Origin: Erythrobacter sp.
GTDB taxonomy: Bacteria; Pseudomonadota; Alphaproteobacteria; Sphingomonadales; Sphingomonadaceae
Length of the DNA stretch: 64,000 nt
Assembly: GCF_011765465.1 (NCBI RefSeq)
Contig: NZ_CP050265.1
Coordinates: 1-64,000, forward strand
Reading direction: 5' to 3'
Part shown: positions 17,846-26,231 of the stretch, in pieces
Layout: each line of letters begins with the position of its first letter
Position numbering within the stretch: the stretch's first letter is position 1
Program-made: the position numbers and the translations under genes
Notes under the pieces: generated by a model
Databases searched by the model: none
What the model was told of the DNA's origin: nothing
Seen by the model: the letters and a program-made list of their open reading frames with translations, nothing else

Positions 17846-18118
17846 TTACTTGCGACCTCGTTCCAAAAGGTCGACCAGTTCCTCGAACTTGGCGCGCTGC
17901 TCGGCCTCGTCGCCGCTGGCGATCGCCTCGGCGACACAGCAGGCGGCGTGGTCCTTCAGGACCTGGCTTTCGACCTTGGCGAGCGCGGACTTGATCGCGG
18001 CGATCTGGTGGAGGATGTCGATGCAGTAGCGGTCGTCCTCGATCATCTGCGCGACGCCGCGCACCTGGCCCGCGATGCGGTTCAGCCGCTGCACCTTGGC
18101 CCTGGTCTTCTCGTCCAT
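17846..18118 (-). CDS. csoR: CsoR-type copper-sensing transcriptional repressor (DUF156)
   Basis: A 90-residue all-helical repressor of the CsoR/RcnR family. The Cu(I) ligand pattern is conserved: Cys32 (RYCIDILHQ), His57 and Cys61 (KDHAACC), with the same 25- and 4-residue spacing as CsoR Cys36-His61-Cys65. RcnR/FrmR-type ligands at the N-terminus are not apparent, so copper is more likely than nickel or formaldehyde. The ATG at 18118 has GGAGG about 10 bases upstream; longer upstream readings are rejected because MDEKTRAKVQRLNRIAGQ is the normal start. A 17-bp palindrome (18137-18153) just upstream is the likely autoregulatory operator. Confidence 0.92.
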   Translation of the reverse strand: MDEKTRAKVQRLNRIAGQVRGVAQMIEDDRYCIDILHQIAAIKSALAKVESQVLKDHAACCVAEAIASGDEAEQRAKFEELVDLLERGRK

Positions 18119-18136
18119 CACGATCGCCTCCGCTTG

Positions 18137-18153
18137 ATACCCTAGGGGGGTAT
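18137..18153. promoter_or_regulatory. Candidate CsoR operator in front of csoR
   Basis: The sequence ATACCCTAGGGGGGTAT is a GC-rich pseudo-palindrome flanked by AT, as known for CsoR operators (TACCC...GGGTA). It is 18 bp upstream of the csoR ATG and differs in only one base from the site in front of copA. Binding is inferred, not shown. Confidence 0.75.
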
Positions 18154-18206
18154 GTAGACGTCCGGAGCCGGATGGCAAGCCCGCAAGGAGGCTGCACGAA
18201 AGCCGA

Positions 18207-18731
18207 TCAGTGTTCGTGGCCGCCCTCGAAGCCCGCATATTGCTCCGCGGTCATGCCGGGCATGGCCTTGACGAAGGCGGCGATGTTCCAGAGCGTCCTA
18301 TCGTCATGGGGCGGGCCGAAGGCGGGCATTCCGCTCATCTTGACCCCGTGCTTCACCATCCAGAAGATCTCGCGCTCGCTCCATTGATCCGCCACTCTTG
18401 CGAGTGCGGGCGGATGAGGCCGCATCCCGGCGGCCCATCCGGCCTTCCCCGCGCCGACGCCGCCGTGGCAATGGGCGCAGTATTCCTTGTATTCGCCCGC
18501 CCCGGCCTCGATCATCGCGGGGGTGAACTGCGGCGGAGGCCCGACATCGCCCGCGCGCGCCTCGACCCCGTTGTGCATCGCGGTGTCGAGCGCCCAGCCG
18601 ACAGCGGGATTGTGGCGGTCGGTCGCGGCGACATTGTAGGCGCCGGTCAATATCACCGCGAGGCCGATGGCGAGAAGCAGCACCAGCATTCCGATCGCTC
18701 CGACGAGTGCGCCCTTGGTGGATGGCTTCAT
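18207..18731 (-). CDS. Membrane-anchored monohaem cytochrome c
   Basis: A 174-residue protein with an uncleaved-looking N-terminal helix (residues 8-30, ALVGAIGMLVLLLAIGLAVI) and one haem site CAHCH at about residue 84. The probable sixth ligand is the methionine in KMSGMPAFGP (about 132). It ends in a His-rich tail (GGHEH). The domain resembles cytochrome c class I proteins that pass electrons in the periplasm. It is the last gene of a minus-strand operon (DUF305, lipoprotein, cytochrome c) divergent from copAB. In such copper loci a cytochrome may take electrons from oxidised Cu(I) or multicopper oxidase reactions; that is inference. Confidence 0.85.
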   Translation of the reverse strand: MKPSTKGALVGAIGMLVLLLAIGLAVILTGAYNVAATDRHNPAVGWALDTAMHNGVEARAGDVGPPPQFTPAMIEAGAGEYKEYCAHCHGGVGAGKAGWAAGMRPHPPALARVADQWSEREIFWMVKHGVKMSGMPAFGPPHDDRTLWNIAAFVKAMPGMTAEQYAGFEGGHEH

Positions 18732-19219
18732 GTCGCATTCCTTTCCGTGCAGTCGACGAAGCCGGCATATCCCAGTTCGTCTTCGGCCCCGGGAACGAGG
18801 ACGATCATGTCCATGCCCGAAAGCCCGGCATCGCCGCGTTCGTCGCGCGGTCGCAGGAGGACGCTGAGGTCGCCCCTTGCAAACCGGCCTTCGCCCGCGG
18901 CGGGAAGCGGGACGAGCTTGCCGTTCAGCTTGATCGTGCCGGTGCCGCCCGGTGCGAACACGAAGGAGGGATAGGCGAGTTCGGTCAGCCGGACGGCGCA
19001 TCGCCCCGCCAGACCACCGACCGCCGAAAGGTCGGCCACCGACATCGTCTCGGGCTTGACCAGCGCGGGCGAGACATTGGCGAGCGTGGCTTCGGGGGCC
19101 ATGACCGGCGCCGGGCTCGGTGCGGCCTCAAGCTGGGCTTCGCGGTCGTTGCCGATCGCGGTGTTGCGGTTGCAGCCGGCGAGCGCGAGGATCATGGCGA
19201 CAAGGGCGATCGCTCTCAT
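18728..19219 (-). CDS. Putative lipoprotein (DUF6692-like)
   Basis: A 163-residue lipoprotein with signal peptide and lipobox LALAGC (about residues 11-16). The mature region contains two cysteines far apart (AGRCAVRL and GFVDCTERN) and a strand-rich core with FVFAPGGTGTIKLNGKLV and RPRDERGDAGLSGMDMIVLV. The name is given from memory of similar sphingomonad proteins and should be treated as tentative; the function is unknown. Start and stop overlap the neighbouring DUF305 and cytochrome c genes as ATGA-type junctions, so all three are coupled. Confidence 0.6.
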   Translation of the reverse strand: MRAIALVAMILALAGCNRNTAIGNDREAQLEAAPSPAPVMAPEATLANVSPALVKPETMSVADLSAVGGLAGRCAVRLTELAYPSFVFAPGGTGTIKLNGKLVPLPAAGEGRFARGDLSVLLRPRDERGDAGLSGMDMIVLVPGAEDELGYAGFVDCTERNAT

Positions 19220-19743
19220 TGCCGCGCCTCCTCGGGCAGCCGCTCGGCGACCCGGACCCCGTTTTCCTCGATGTCCTCGAGAAGGTAGCGCATCTGCGCG
19301 ATCTCGCGCCGCTGGGCGAGGATGATGTCGTGGGCGAGCTTGCGCACGCGCGGGTCGCGGATGTGGGCGCGTTCGCTGGTCATGATCGCGATCGAATGGT
19401 GCGGGATCATCGCCGCCATGTATTCGCTGTCGGTCACGGTCGTCTGGCTCCGCAGCAGCCAGAGCGCGACCGAGAACACCAGCGCCGCCACGGCGAGGAT
19501 CAGCGCGTTCTTCGCCCGGCTCGGATACAAGCTCCACATGAAGAGCAGCATCACAACCATCATCGCCGACCCCATCACGAAGGCCATCCAGAAGCGCGTC
19601 TCGCTCCAGAACACGTGGTCGATGGTGAAGGTGTTGATATACATCAGGCCGAACATCACGGCCGTGCTGGTGCCGATCATCGCCATGAAGCGCCAATAGG
19701 GATCGCGCCTCTCGCTTTCGCCGCTTTTGCCCTGTTCTTTCAA
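19216..19743 (-). CDS. DUF305 family membrane protein of the copper locus
   Basis: About 175 residues from a TTG start (19741-19743) that has GGGAGAAG 4 bases upstream; an ATG at 19686 is the next alternative. Three hydrophobic helices (roughly residues 20-40, 46-67 and 72-92) are followed by the DUF305 core, with MIPHHSIAIMTSERAHIRDPRVRKLAHDII. The HH pair and conserved Met and His residues suggest metal binding. DUF305 proteins are often found in copper or silver resistance loci, as here. It is the first gene of the operon divergent from copA, with 142 bp between the starts containing the second CsoR-like operator. Confidence 0.8.
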   Translation of the reverse strand: MKEQGKSGESERRDPYWRFMAMIGTSTAVMFGLMYINTFTIDHVFWSETRFWMAFVMGSAMMVVMLLFMWSLYPSRAKNALILAVAALVFSVALWLLRSQTTVTDSEYMAAMIPHHSIAIMTSERAHIRDPRVRKLAHDIILAQRREIAQMRYLLEDIEENGVRVAERLPEEARQ

Positions 19744-19855
19744 ACTTCTTCTCCCTGTCGATGGGGCAACGGGGCGGGCCGTGGAAGGTTCGCCCGTCAG
19801 CGGCGCACCGCGCCTGATGGGCCGCGAGCCGAGTGCCTTCGTCGATCCTCTTGAA

Positions 19856-19872
19856 ATACCCTCGGGGGGTAT
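19856..19872. promoter_or_regulatory. Candidate CsoR operator in front of copA
   Basis: ATACCCTCGGGGGGTAT matches the csoR upstream site in 16 of 17 positions. It ends 13 bases before the copA ATG and overlaps a TATATT that could be the -10 element of the copA promoter, so binding of a repressor there would block transcription. The site is 113 bp from the divergent DUF305 start. Confidence 0.78.
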
Positions 19873-19885
19873 ATATTCGGCCTGT

Positions 19886-21622
19886 ATGAGCAAATCCCCC
19901 CGGCTCGCTGCGCCCGTCTCGCGCCGCGGCCTCATCACCAGCACCGCCGCCCTTGCCGCCGCCGCCGCGCTGCCCATGCCCGGCTGGGCGAAGGGCCGCT
20001 CACTGTCGCGCGCGGCGCAGGGCTTCGGCGAGCTTTCGGGCGAGGACATCGCGCTCACCATCGGCGAACATCACTTCATGACCGGCGGACGCGCGGGGCA
20101 CGCCGTGGCGGTGAACGGGTCGGTTCCCGGCCCGCTGATCCGGCTGCGCGAAGGGCAGGACGTGCGGCTCCACGTCACGAACAATCTCTCTGAGGACAGC
20201 TCGATCCACTGGCACGGCCTGCTGCTGCCGTTCCAGTTCGACGGGGTGCCGGGCGTCAGCTTTCCCGGAATTCGCCCGGGGGAGACTTTCACCTATTCCT
20301 TCCCCGTCCGCCAGAGCGGGACCTACTGGTGGCATTCCCATTCGGGGCTGCAGGAACAGGCGGGGCATTACGGCCCGCTGGTGATCGAAAGCGCCGATCC
20401 GGACCCGCGCTACGACCGCGACTATGTCGTGCTGCTGTCCGAATTCACCCCGCTCCACCCGCACGACATCATGCGCAAGCTCAAGGTCGGGGAGCACTAC
20501 TTCCAGCGTCAGATGCAGACCGCATCCGAAGGCGAGATGCCGGGCGATATGCGGCGGATGTGGGGCCGGATGCGGATGAATCCGCGCGACATCGCGGACG
20601 TGACGGCGAACACCTACACCTATCTCGTCAACGGGCACGGGCCCGCCGACAAGCTCGAATTGGCGTTCCGCCCGGGCGAGCGGGTGCGCCTGCGCGTCAT
20701 CAACGGCTCGGCCATGACTTTCTTCAACGTCCGCATCCCCGGCGTGCCGATGACCGTCATCGCCGCCGACGGGCAGGAGGTGGACGAGGTCGAGGTGGAC
20801 GAATTCCAGATCGGCGTCGCGGAAACCTACGATGTGATCGTAGCGCCCCCCGCCGGAAGCCACGCGATCGTCGCCGAAAGCATGGATCGGAGCGGCATGG
20901 GCGTCGCCAGCCTCACCAGCCACGCCGGCCATATCGCGACCCCGCCGCCGCTGCGCGAAATCCCGACGCTCACCATGACCGACATGGGAATGGGCGGGGG
21001 CATGATGGACCACGCCGCGATGGGTCACGACATGGAGGGGATGGAGGGCATGGACCACTCCATGCGCGACACCTCGCTCCTGCCCGCCGACGTCAAGGCG
21101 GGGCCGGGCATGGACATGGTCGCGCCCATGCCGTCCGACCGAATGAATTTTCCCGGCCTCGGCCTCGACGAGGTCGAGCACCGCGTCCTGCGCTATACAG
21201 ACCTCAGGGCGAAGCGGATGAACCCGCACCGCGAGGTCGACCGCGAGATGGAAATCCACCTCACCGGGAACATGGAACGCTATATGTGGTCCTTCGACGG
21301 TCGGAAATTCACCGCCGTCACCGATGACCCGATCCGTTTCGGCTATGACGAGCGCGTGCGGGTGAAGCTCGTCAACCAGACCATGATGGCGCACCCGATC
21401 CACCTCCACGGCCATTTCTTCGAGCTTGTGAACGGGGCGGACCATATGCACCAGCCCTTGAAGCACACCGTGGTGGTCCAGCCGGGCGGCACGGCGACCT
21501 TCGATCTCACCGCCAACGAGCCGGGCGACTGGGCGTTTCACTGCCACCTCCTCTATCATATGCACGCCGGCATGATGCAGGTCGTGACCGTGCGGCCCTT
21601 CCCGCAGAACGGGCGGGCGTGA
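19886..21622 (+). CDS. copA: Copper-resistance multicopper oxidase CopA
   Basis: A 578-residue periplasmic multicopper oxidase with a Tat signal (SRRGLITSTAALAAAAALPM). Copper ligands are in order: IHWHG and WWHSHSG in the first domain, and HPIHLHGHFFEL plus FHCHLLYHMHAGMMQ in the last. A Met/His-rich insert around residues 363-396 (GMGGGMMDHAAMGHDMEGME) is typical of CopA/PcoA and probably binds Cu(I). The enzyme oxidises Cu(I) to the less toxic Cu(II). The ATG is at 19886, directly downstream of the operator; no good ribosome-binding site is seen and the leader is very short. The stop overlaps copB (TGATG). Confidence 0.95.
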   Translation: MSKSPRLAAPVSRRGLITSTAALAAAAALPMPGWAKGRSLSRAAQGFGELSGEDIALTIGEHHFMTGGRAGHAVAVNGSVPGPLIRLREGQDVRLHVTNNLSEDSSIHWHGLLLPFQFDGVPGVSFPGIRPGETFTYSFPVRQSGTYWWHSHSGLQEQAGHYGPLVIESADPDPRYDRDYVVLLSEFTPLHPHDIMRKLKVGEHYFQRQMQTASEGEMPGDMRRMWGRMRMNPRDIADVTANTYTYLVNGHGPADKLELAFRPGERVRLRVINGSAMTFFNVRIPGVPMTVIAADGQEVDEVEVDEFQIGVAETYDVIVAPPAGSHAIVAESMDRSGMGVASLTSHAGHIATPPPLREIPTLTMTDMGMGGGMMDHAAMGHDMEGMEGMDHSMRDTSLLPADVKAGPGMDMVAPMPSDRMNFPGLGLDEVEHRVLRYTDLRAKRMNPHREVDREMEIHLTGNMERYMWSFDGRKFTAVTDDPIRFGYDERVRVKLVNQTMMAHPIHLHGHFFELVNGADHMHQPLKHTVVVQPGGTATFDLTANEPGDWAFHCHLLYHMHAGMMQVVTVRPFPQNGRA

Positions 21623-22653
21623 TGCGCCTTTTCCTGCTGGTTCCCGCCGCGCTCGTCGCGGCGCCCCTGCACGCACAGGACCATGCCGGCCACGGCGCGC
21701 CCCCTGCCGAGACCGCGAGCGAGCTGGACCACTGCGCGATGGGCCACCTGCCGCCCGAACAATGCCCGCCGCAGGACGAAGCCGAGGAAGATCATTCGGC
21801 CCACGGCGCGATGGAAGACATGGCCGAGGACGAGAGCGCCATGCCCGGCATGGACCACTCCGCCCACGAAGCCGCGCCCGACAAGTCCGCTCCCGGTGCC
21901 GCGAGCGAAACCGCCGTCCCGCCGCGGGCCTTCGAAGGCCCGCGCCACGCCGCCGACGCGGTCTGGGGCGAGGCGGCCATGGCCCCGGCCCGCGCCGCGC
22001 TGGCGCGGGACAGCGGCGGATTTCGCACCGGCATGGTGATGATCGAACGGTTCGAAGCGCGCCTTGCCGCCGATGGCGGCGCCGATGCTTTCCTGTGGGA
22101 CGCCCAGGGCTTTTACGGCGGCGACATCAACCGCTTCGTCATCAAGACCGAAGGCGAGGGCGAGTTCGGCGGCGATCTCGAAAACGCCGAGGCGCAGGCG
22201 CTCTACAGCCGGGCGATCGGCCCGTTCTTCGACCTTCAGGCGGGCGTGCGCGTGGACGACGCACCCGACACGCGCGCGCACTTTGTCGCGGGCATACAGG
22301 GGCTTGCGCCCTATATGTTCGAGCTCGACGCGGCGCTGTTCCTGTCCACCGAGGGCGACCTCACGGCGCGGATCGAGGCCGAATACGACCAGCGCATCAC
22401 CCAGCTCCTGATCCTCCAGCCCCGCATCGAGGTCGAGCTTGCCGCGCAGGACATTCCCGAGCGTGCGATCGGCGCAGGCTTCACGAAAATCGAGCCGGGC
22501 GTGCGGCTGCGCTACGAATTCCGCCGCGAATTCGCGCCCTATCTCGGCATCGAATACGAAGCGAAGGCCGGGCGCACAGCCGACATCGCGCGCGCCGCGG
22601 GGGAGGACCCCGACGGGATCAGGCTCCTCATCGGCCTGAGGACATGGTTCTGA
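21622..22653 (+). CDS. copB: Copper-resistance outer-membrane protein CopB
   Basis: A 343-residue CopB/PcoB-type protein. After a signal peptide (residues 1-19, ending PLHA) there is a His/Met-rich, acidic segment (about residues 20-85) with motifs such as QDHAGHG, EDHSAHG and MPGMDHSAHE that are likely to bind copper. From about residue 115 onward the sequence is a beta-barrel domain, with FEARLAADGGADAFLWDAQGFYGGDINRFVIKTEG and a C-terminal aromatic residue (TWF), as usual for outer-membrane proteins. The ATG overlaps the copA stop, indicating coupled translation. A GTG at 21619 is a less likely start. Confidence 0.93.
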   Translation: MRLFLLVPAALVAAPLHAQDHAGHGAPPAETASELDHCAMGHLPPEQCPPQDEAEEDHSAHGAMEDMAEDESAMPGMDHSAHEAAPDKSAPGAASETAVPPRAFEGPRHAADAVWGEAAMAPARAALARDSGGFRTGMVMIERFEARLAADGGADAFLWDAQGFYGGDINRFVIKTEGEGEFGGDLENAEAQALYSRAIGPFFDLQAGVRVDDAPDTRAHFVAGIQGLAPYMFELDAALFLSTEGDLTARIEAEYDQRITQLLILQPRIEVELAAQDIPERAIGAGFTKIEPGVRLRYEFRREFAPYLGIEYEAKAGRTADIARAAGEDPDGIRLLIGLRTWF

Positions 22654-22721
22654 CCCGAAAGGGCCACCGTCGAACCTGTATTGACCGCTTGCGAATTATC
22701 GTGCCAAGGGGCGAGCGCATT

Positions 22722-22795
22722 GCGGGTGTAGCTCAATGGTAGAGCAGAAGCTTCCCAAGCTTAAGACGAGGGTTCGATTCCCTTCACCCGCTCCA
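22722..22795 (+). tRNA. tRNA-Gly (anticodon CCC)
   Basis: Folds as a cloverleaf: acceptor GCGGGTG pairs with CACCCGC, D-stem GCTC/GAGC, anticodon loop TTCCCAA with CCC at 22754-22756, and a T-arm AGGG-TTCGATT-CCCT. The discriminator T is followed by an encoded CCA. The anticodon stem closing pair is a mismatch (G-A), the only irregular point. It reads codon GGG. Confidence 0.95.
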
Positions 22796-22839
22796 GCCCC
22801 CGCGGCATTTCCCCGCCATCCTCGCCGAGCCGACGCTGC

Positions 22840-24282
22840 CTAGCCCGCCTGTGCCGCCTCTTCCTTCATGAAGCCGAGGTCGGGTTCGTCGAAATTGCCG
22901 ATATTGGGCGAAACGAGCGGGATCTCGGCGTCGGACACGCCGAACCACTTTGCCAGCGTTGCCGAATACTGGTCGACCGATGTCGTCGGCAGCAGGCGTC
23001 CCTGGCCCACCTGTCCGTCGTCCTCGACCGAGATCGTCGGCGCGGTGCCGTAGAACTGCCCTCCCCGGACCGCTCCGCCGAGCACGAAATGATGCGATCC
23101 CCAGCCATGGTCCGAGCCGTCGCCGTTCGAGGACAGCGTGCGCCCGAAATCCGATGCGGTGAAGGTCGTCACCCGGTCCGCGACGCCGATCTCGACCATT
23201 GCCCGGTAAAAGGCGTCGAGCGCGAAATCGACACCGGCGAGCAGACCCTCATGCGTGCCGATCAGGCCGTCATGGTTGTCGAAACCGCCCGTGGCGACGA
23301 GGAAGACCTGCCGCTTCACGCCCAGCTGGTTGCGGCCCGCGATCAGCCGCGCAACGATCTGGAGTTGCGAGGCGAGGCTGTTGCCGCTGCCGAAATCGGT
23401 CGCGAGGTTCACGCCCGAAATCGCGTCGTTGATGAAGCCCGAATACTGGATCGAGCGGGCGTTCATCGTCGCATAATCGGCCGCGAACACGTGGTTGCCC
23501 TGGGCCGTGATCAGACTGCGCAGCGCATCGCTCGCCGCCCCGGAGCCATAGAAATTGCGCCCGAGCGCGCCGATCTCGATCGCGCCGGCCGGAGCAATGC
23601 CGTAAGGCTGCACCTCGTCGCCTGAAAGGAACACCGCATTGCCGGTCGCATTGATCGCGGTGAACATCGAATTGGTGTTGCTGCTCGCCGCGAGGTCGCC
23701 GATCCGCCCGCCCCAGCCCGAGGTCGACCCTTCGGGCCGGCCCGATTGCCACGTCGATTGCTGGTCGTTGTGAGAGAACAGCTTTGCCGGGCGGGGGAAA
23801 CTGGTGATGTTTTCGCTTTCGAACTGCGCCCTTGTCAGCGGCACGATCAACGGGCCGACATTGAGCAGGGGCGCCATGGCGCCCTGGTCGAAGCGCGATT
23901 TGAGCCGCGGCATGGTGGGGGCGAGCGCGAGCTGCATATCGTCGGTCAGGGTCTGCTCTTCGAGCGGGCTGAGCACCTGTCCCGTAAGCGCCGCGCGGTC
24001 GATCGCGATGCCTCCATTCGCCGGCAACCCGCCCCGGATCGCGGAATAGCGCGCATAATTGGCGGCATCGAAGGGGATAAGCGTGTTGGCGTGATCGTTC
24101 CCGCCAAGCAGGAACACGCAGACCAGCGCCTTGTAGCCGTCGCCGCTCGCAAAGGCCGCCGCGTCGGACAGGCCGGCCAGGCCGAGCGCATAGCCCGATG
24201 CCGCCCCCATCATCGCGAGCTGCCCCGATCGCCGCATGAAGGCGCGGCGCGATATTTCCCCGGCCTTGCCGATATGGACCAT
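22840..24282 (-). CDS. DUF1501 domain-containing Tat-exported protein
   Basis: A 480-residue protein with an N-terminal Tat-like motif (SRRAFMRRSG) and a hydrophobic segment, then the DUF1501 body: KALVCVFLLGGNDHANTLIP near residue 51, MPRLKSRFDQGAMAPLLNVG, ATGGFDNHDGLIGTHEGLL and FTASDFGRTLSSNGDGSDHG. DUF1501 belongs to the alkaline-phosphatase-like fold, and the conserved Asp/His residues in GGFDNH and SDHGW look like metal ligands. The function is unknown. The gene starts 11 bp after the DUF1800 stop, the usual partner arrangement for these two families. Confidence 0.88.
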   Translation of the reverse strand: MVHIGKAGEISRRAFMRRSGQLAMMGAASGYALGLAGLSDAAAFASGDGYKALVCVFLLGGNDHANTLIPFDAANYARYSAIRGGLPANGGIAIDRAALTGQVLSPLEEQTLTDDMQLALAPTMPRLKSRFDQGAMAPLLNVGPLIVPLTRAQFESENITSFPRPAKLFSHNDQQSTWQSGRPEGSTSGWGGRIGDLAASSNTNSMFTAINATGNAVFLSGDEVQPYGIAPAGAIEIGALGRNFYGSGAASDALRSLITAQGNHVFAADYATMNARSIQYSGFINDAISGVNLATDFGSGNSLASQLQIVARLIAGRNQLGVKRQVFLVATGGFDNHDGLIGTHEGLLAGVDFALDAFYRAMVEIGVADRVTTFTASDFGRTLSSNGDGSDHGWGSHHFVLGGAVRGGQFYGTAPTISVEDDGQVGQGRLLPTTSVDQYSATLAKWFGVSDAEIPLVSPNIGNFDEPDLGFMKEEAAQAG

Positions 24283-24293
24283 CCGCCGCTCCT

Positions 24294-26153
24294 CTACTTC
24301 TGCACCAGGTAATCGTTCGAGACCATCACTAGCAGCACCGCGCGGTGGATCTGCGCAAGCTTCGCCGCCTCGCTGCTCGCCGGGCTCACCGGAGTGGCGC
24401 CGAGCGCATCGGCAATGGTCGTGCGGGTCGATTGCGACAGCTGCCCGGCGGTGAGCAGCAGGTCGAGGCGGTCGAGCAGGGCATCGATATCGTGCACGAT
24501 ATCGAGTTCCTGGGCGTAGGTCGCCCTGACATCGAACATCCATCCCCCGCGCCCGTCGATCGTGCGCTCCATGAAATTGATGTAGCTGGCAGCCGTCGTC
24601 TCGTTGACGATCTGGAATTCGGGCGCGACGAGATCCGCCGCGGCGGCCTGCGAATTCGCGGGCGTGTAGCCGGGGCGGAAGAAATTGAAGACCGACGGCG
24701 AGCGAAGCGGCGACTGGCCGAGCCGGTTCGCGCTCTGCGACAGGTTCTGCATCAGCCACGCGCCCGTGTCGCTGCGCGCGCCGAAGGTCCGGCCCCACTG
24801 GGCGAAGCGCAGCATGGGCTCGCGCAGCTTGCCGAAGGTCGTGCTGGTGAGCGAGGCGGGCGAAAGCGCCTCGTCGTCGAGCAGCACCGCCTTGAACACG
24901 GCCCTGAGGTCGCCGCGAACGCCCGAACCATTGTCGTCGAACGCCTGCGCGACCCGGCGGACGTAATCAGGCGAGGGATTGCTGGTGACGAGGCGCTGGA
25001 TCATCTGCCGGCCGAAGAACGGCCCGACATTGGGGTGATTGAACAGCGTGTCCATCGCGATCCGCAGCGATTCGGGCGCCCCCGTCCCGGCGGGGATCGT
25101 GGTGCCGAGGAAGCGCTTTTCCTCCAGCGAATGCGTGTCGCGGCCGAAGGGAAAGCGGCGCGCCGGGTCGGCCGTCATCGGGGCGCGCAGCAGCCGGGCT
25201 TCGGGCACGTCGAGGTCGGGCTGGGACGGCGGGGAGGCGAACTTGATGTCGCCCGAATAATCGTAATTATACCCGGTGAAGACCTTGGCGATCCCGGTCA
25301 CGTCGTCATTGGTGTAGGTCTCGATCGGCTCGCCCGCGCCATCGGTGCGCACCGTGCCGTCGGCGTTGAGCTCGAACAGCCCGATCGAGAACAGCTGCAT
25401 GACTTCGCGGGCGTAGTTCTCGTCGGGGACGCGGCCCGTCGTCGGATCGGCTTTCTGGTTGCCGAGCGTGTTGAGGAAGACGCCCATCGCCGCATTGAGC
25501 GTGATCGCCTCGATCAGGTCGCGGAAATTGCCGAAGGCGTGGCTCTTGAGGATGTCCCAATAGGCGCCGATCGCGCTGCTCGGCCAGATCGTGATGTTGT
25601 TGACCGAGACGACGAAGAATTCGGACAGCGCGAGCGCAATGCGCTTGCGGACCGAATTGCGGCCCGACAGCAGCTGGCTCCAGATCATGTAGTCGGCCGG
25701 GTCCGAACGGAAGAACCACTGGTTGTCGTCGACATCCTCGAAGCCCAGGCCCGAGAGGAACTGCTCGGCGGTCTGTTCGATGGACTGGTTTATCTCGCGG
25801 TCGAGCCACGCCTCGTAGCCTTCCGAGCGCAGCTCGAGAACGTCGCCGGGGCTCACCGAAAGCCCGGCGTGCAGGGCGAAGCGGGCCGCTTCCTCGTCGG
25901 TCTGCGGCTTCAGCACGGTGGGCGGGGCCGCGCCGCCGCCCCCGCCTGCCGAGGCGGAGCCGCCAGGCGATCCCGAACCGCCACCCCCGCAGGCCGCCGT
26001 GGCAAGACCGAGCGCGAGCGCGGCCGTGCCGGGCGCGGCGATTCCGGCGGGCTTTGCGGGTTCGTCCTGCGTGTTGGAGGAAGGTTCCGGCGACCCGGCG
26101 GGGCCGCTTTCGGCCGCTATGCGCTCTTCGGGCTGTTCCAGCGTGTCGGACAC
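24294..26153 (-). CDS. DUF1800 domain-containing protein
   Basis: A 619-residue protein whose GTG start (26151-26153) is preceded by AGGGAGGGGGAG. A low-complexity glycine/serine region (about residues 55-78, GGGGSGSPGGSASAGGGGG) follows a lipobox-like ATAACG, although the long N-terminal extension before it (about 50 residues) is unusual for a lipoprotein. The DUF1800 domain includes RKRIALALSEFFVVS, ENYAREVMQLFSIGLFELN and NHPNVGPFFGRQMIQRLV. The GLFELNADG and YTNDDVTGIAKVFTG segments are also typical. Function unknown; partner of the DUF1501 protein downstream. Confidence 0.85.
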   Translation of the reverse strand: MSDTLEQPEERIAAESGPAGSPEPSSNTQDEPAKPAGIAAPGTAALALGLATAACGGGGSGSPGGSASAGGGGGAAPPTVLKPQTDEEAARFALHAGLSVSPGDVLELRSEGYEAWLDREINQSIEQTAEQFLSGLGFEDVDDNQWFFRSDPADYMIWSQLLSGRNSVRKRIALALSEFFVVSVNNITIWPSSAIGAYWDILKSHAFGNFRDLIEAITLNAAMGVFLNTLGNQKADPTTGRVPDENYAREVMQLFSIGLFELNADGTVRTDGAGEPIETYTNDDVTGIAKVFTGYNYDYSGDIKFASPPSQPDLDVPEARLLRAPMTADPARRFPFGRDTHSLEEKRFLGTTIPAGTGAPESLRIAMDTLFNHPNVGPFFGRQMIQRLVTSNPSPDYVRRVAQAFDDNGSGVRGDLRAVFKAVLLDDEALSPASLTSTTFGKLREPMLRFAQWGRTFGARSDTGAWLMQNLSQSANRLGQSPLRSPSVFNFFRPGYTPANSQAAAADLVAPEFQIVNETTAASYINFMERTIDGRGGWMFDVRATYAQELDIVHDIDALLDRLDLLLTAGQLSQSTRTTIADALGATPVSPASSEAAKLAQIHRAVLLVMVSNDYLVQK

Positions 26154-26231
26154 TCGCGCTCCCCCTCCCTGTCGTCGCGCTATCAACGTGAAAGGAACGG
26201 GCGGGTCTGTCAAACCCTTCGCCGGGCAAGG

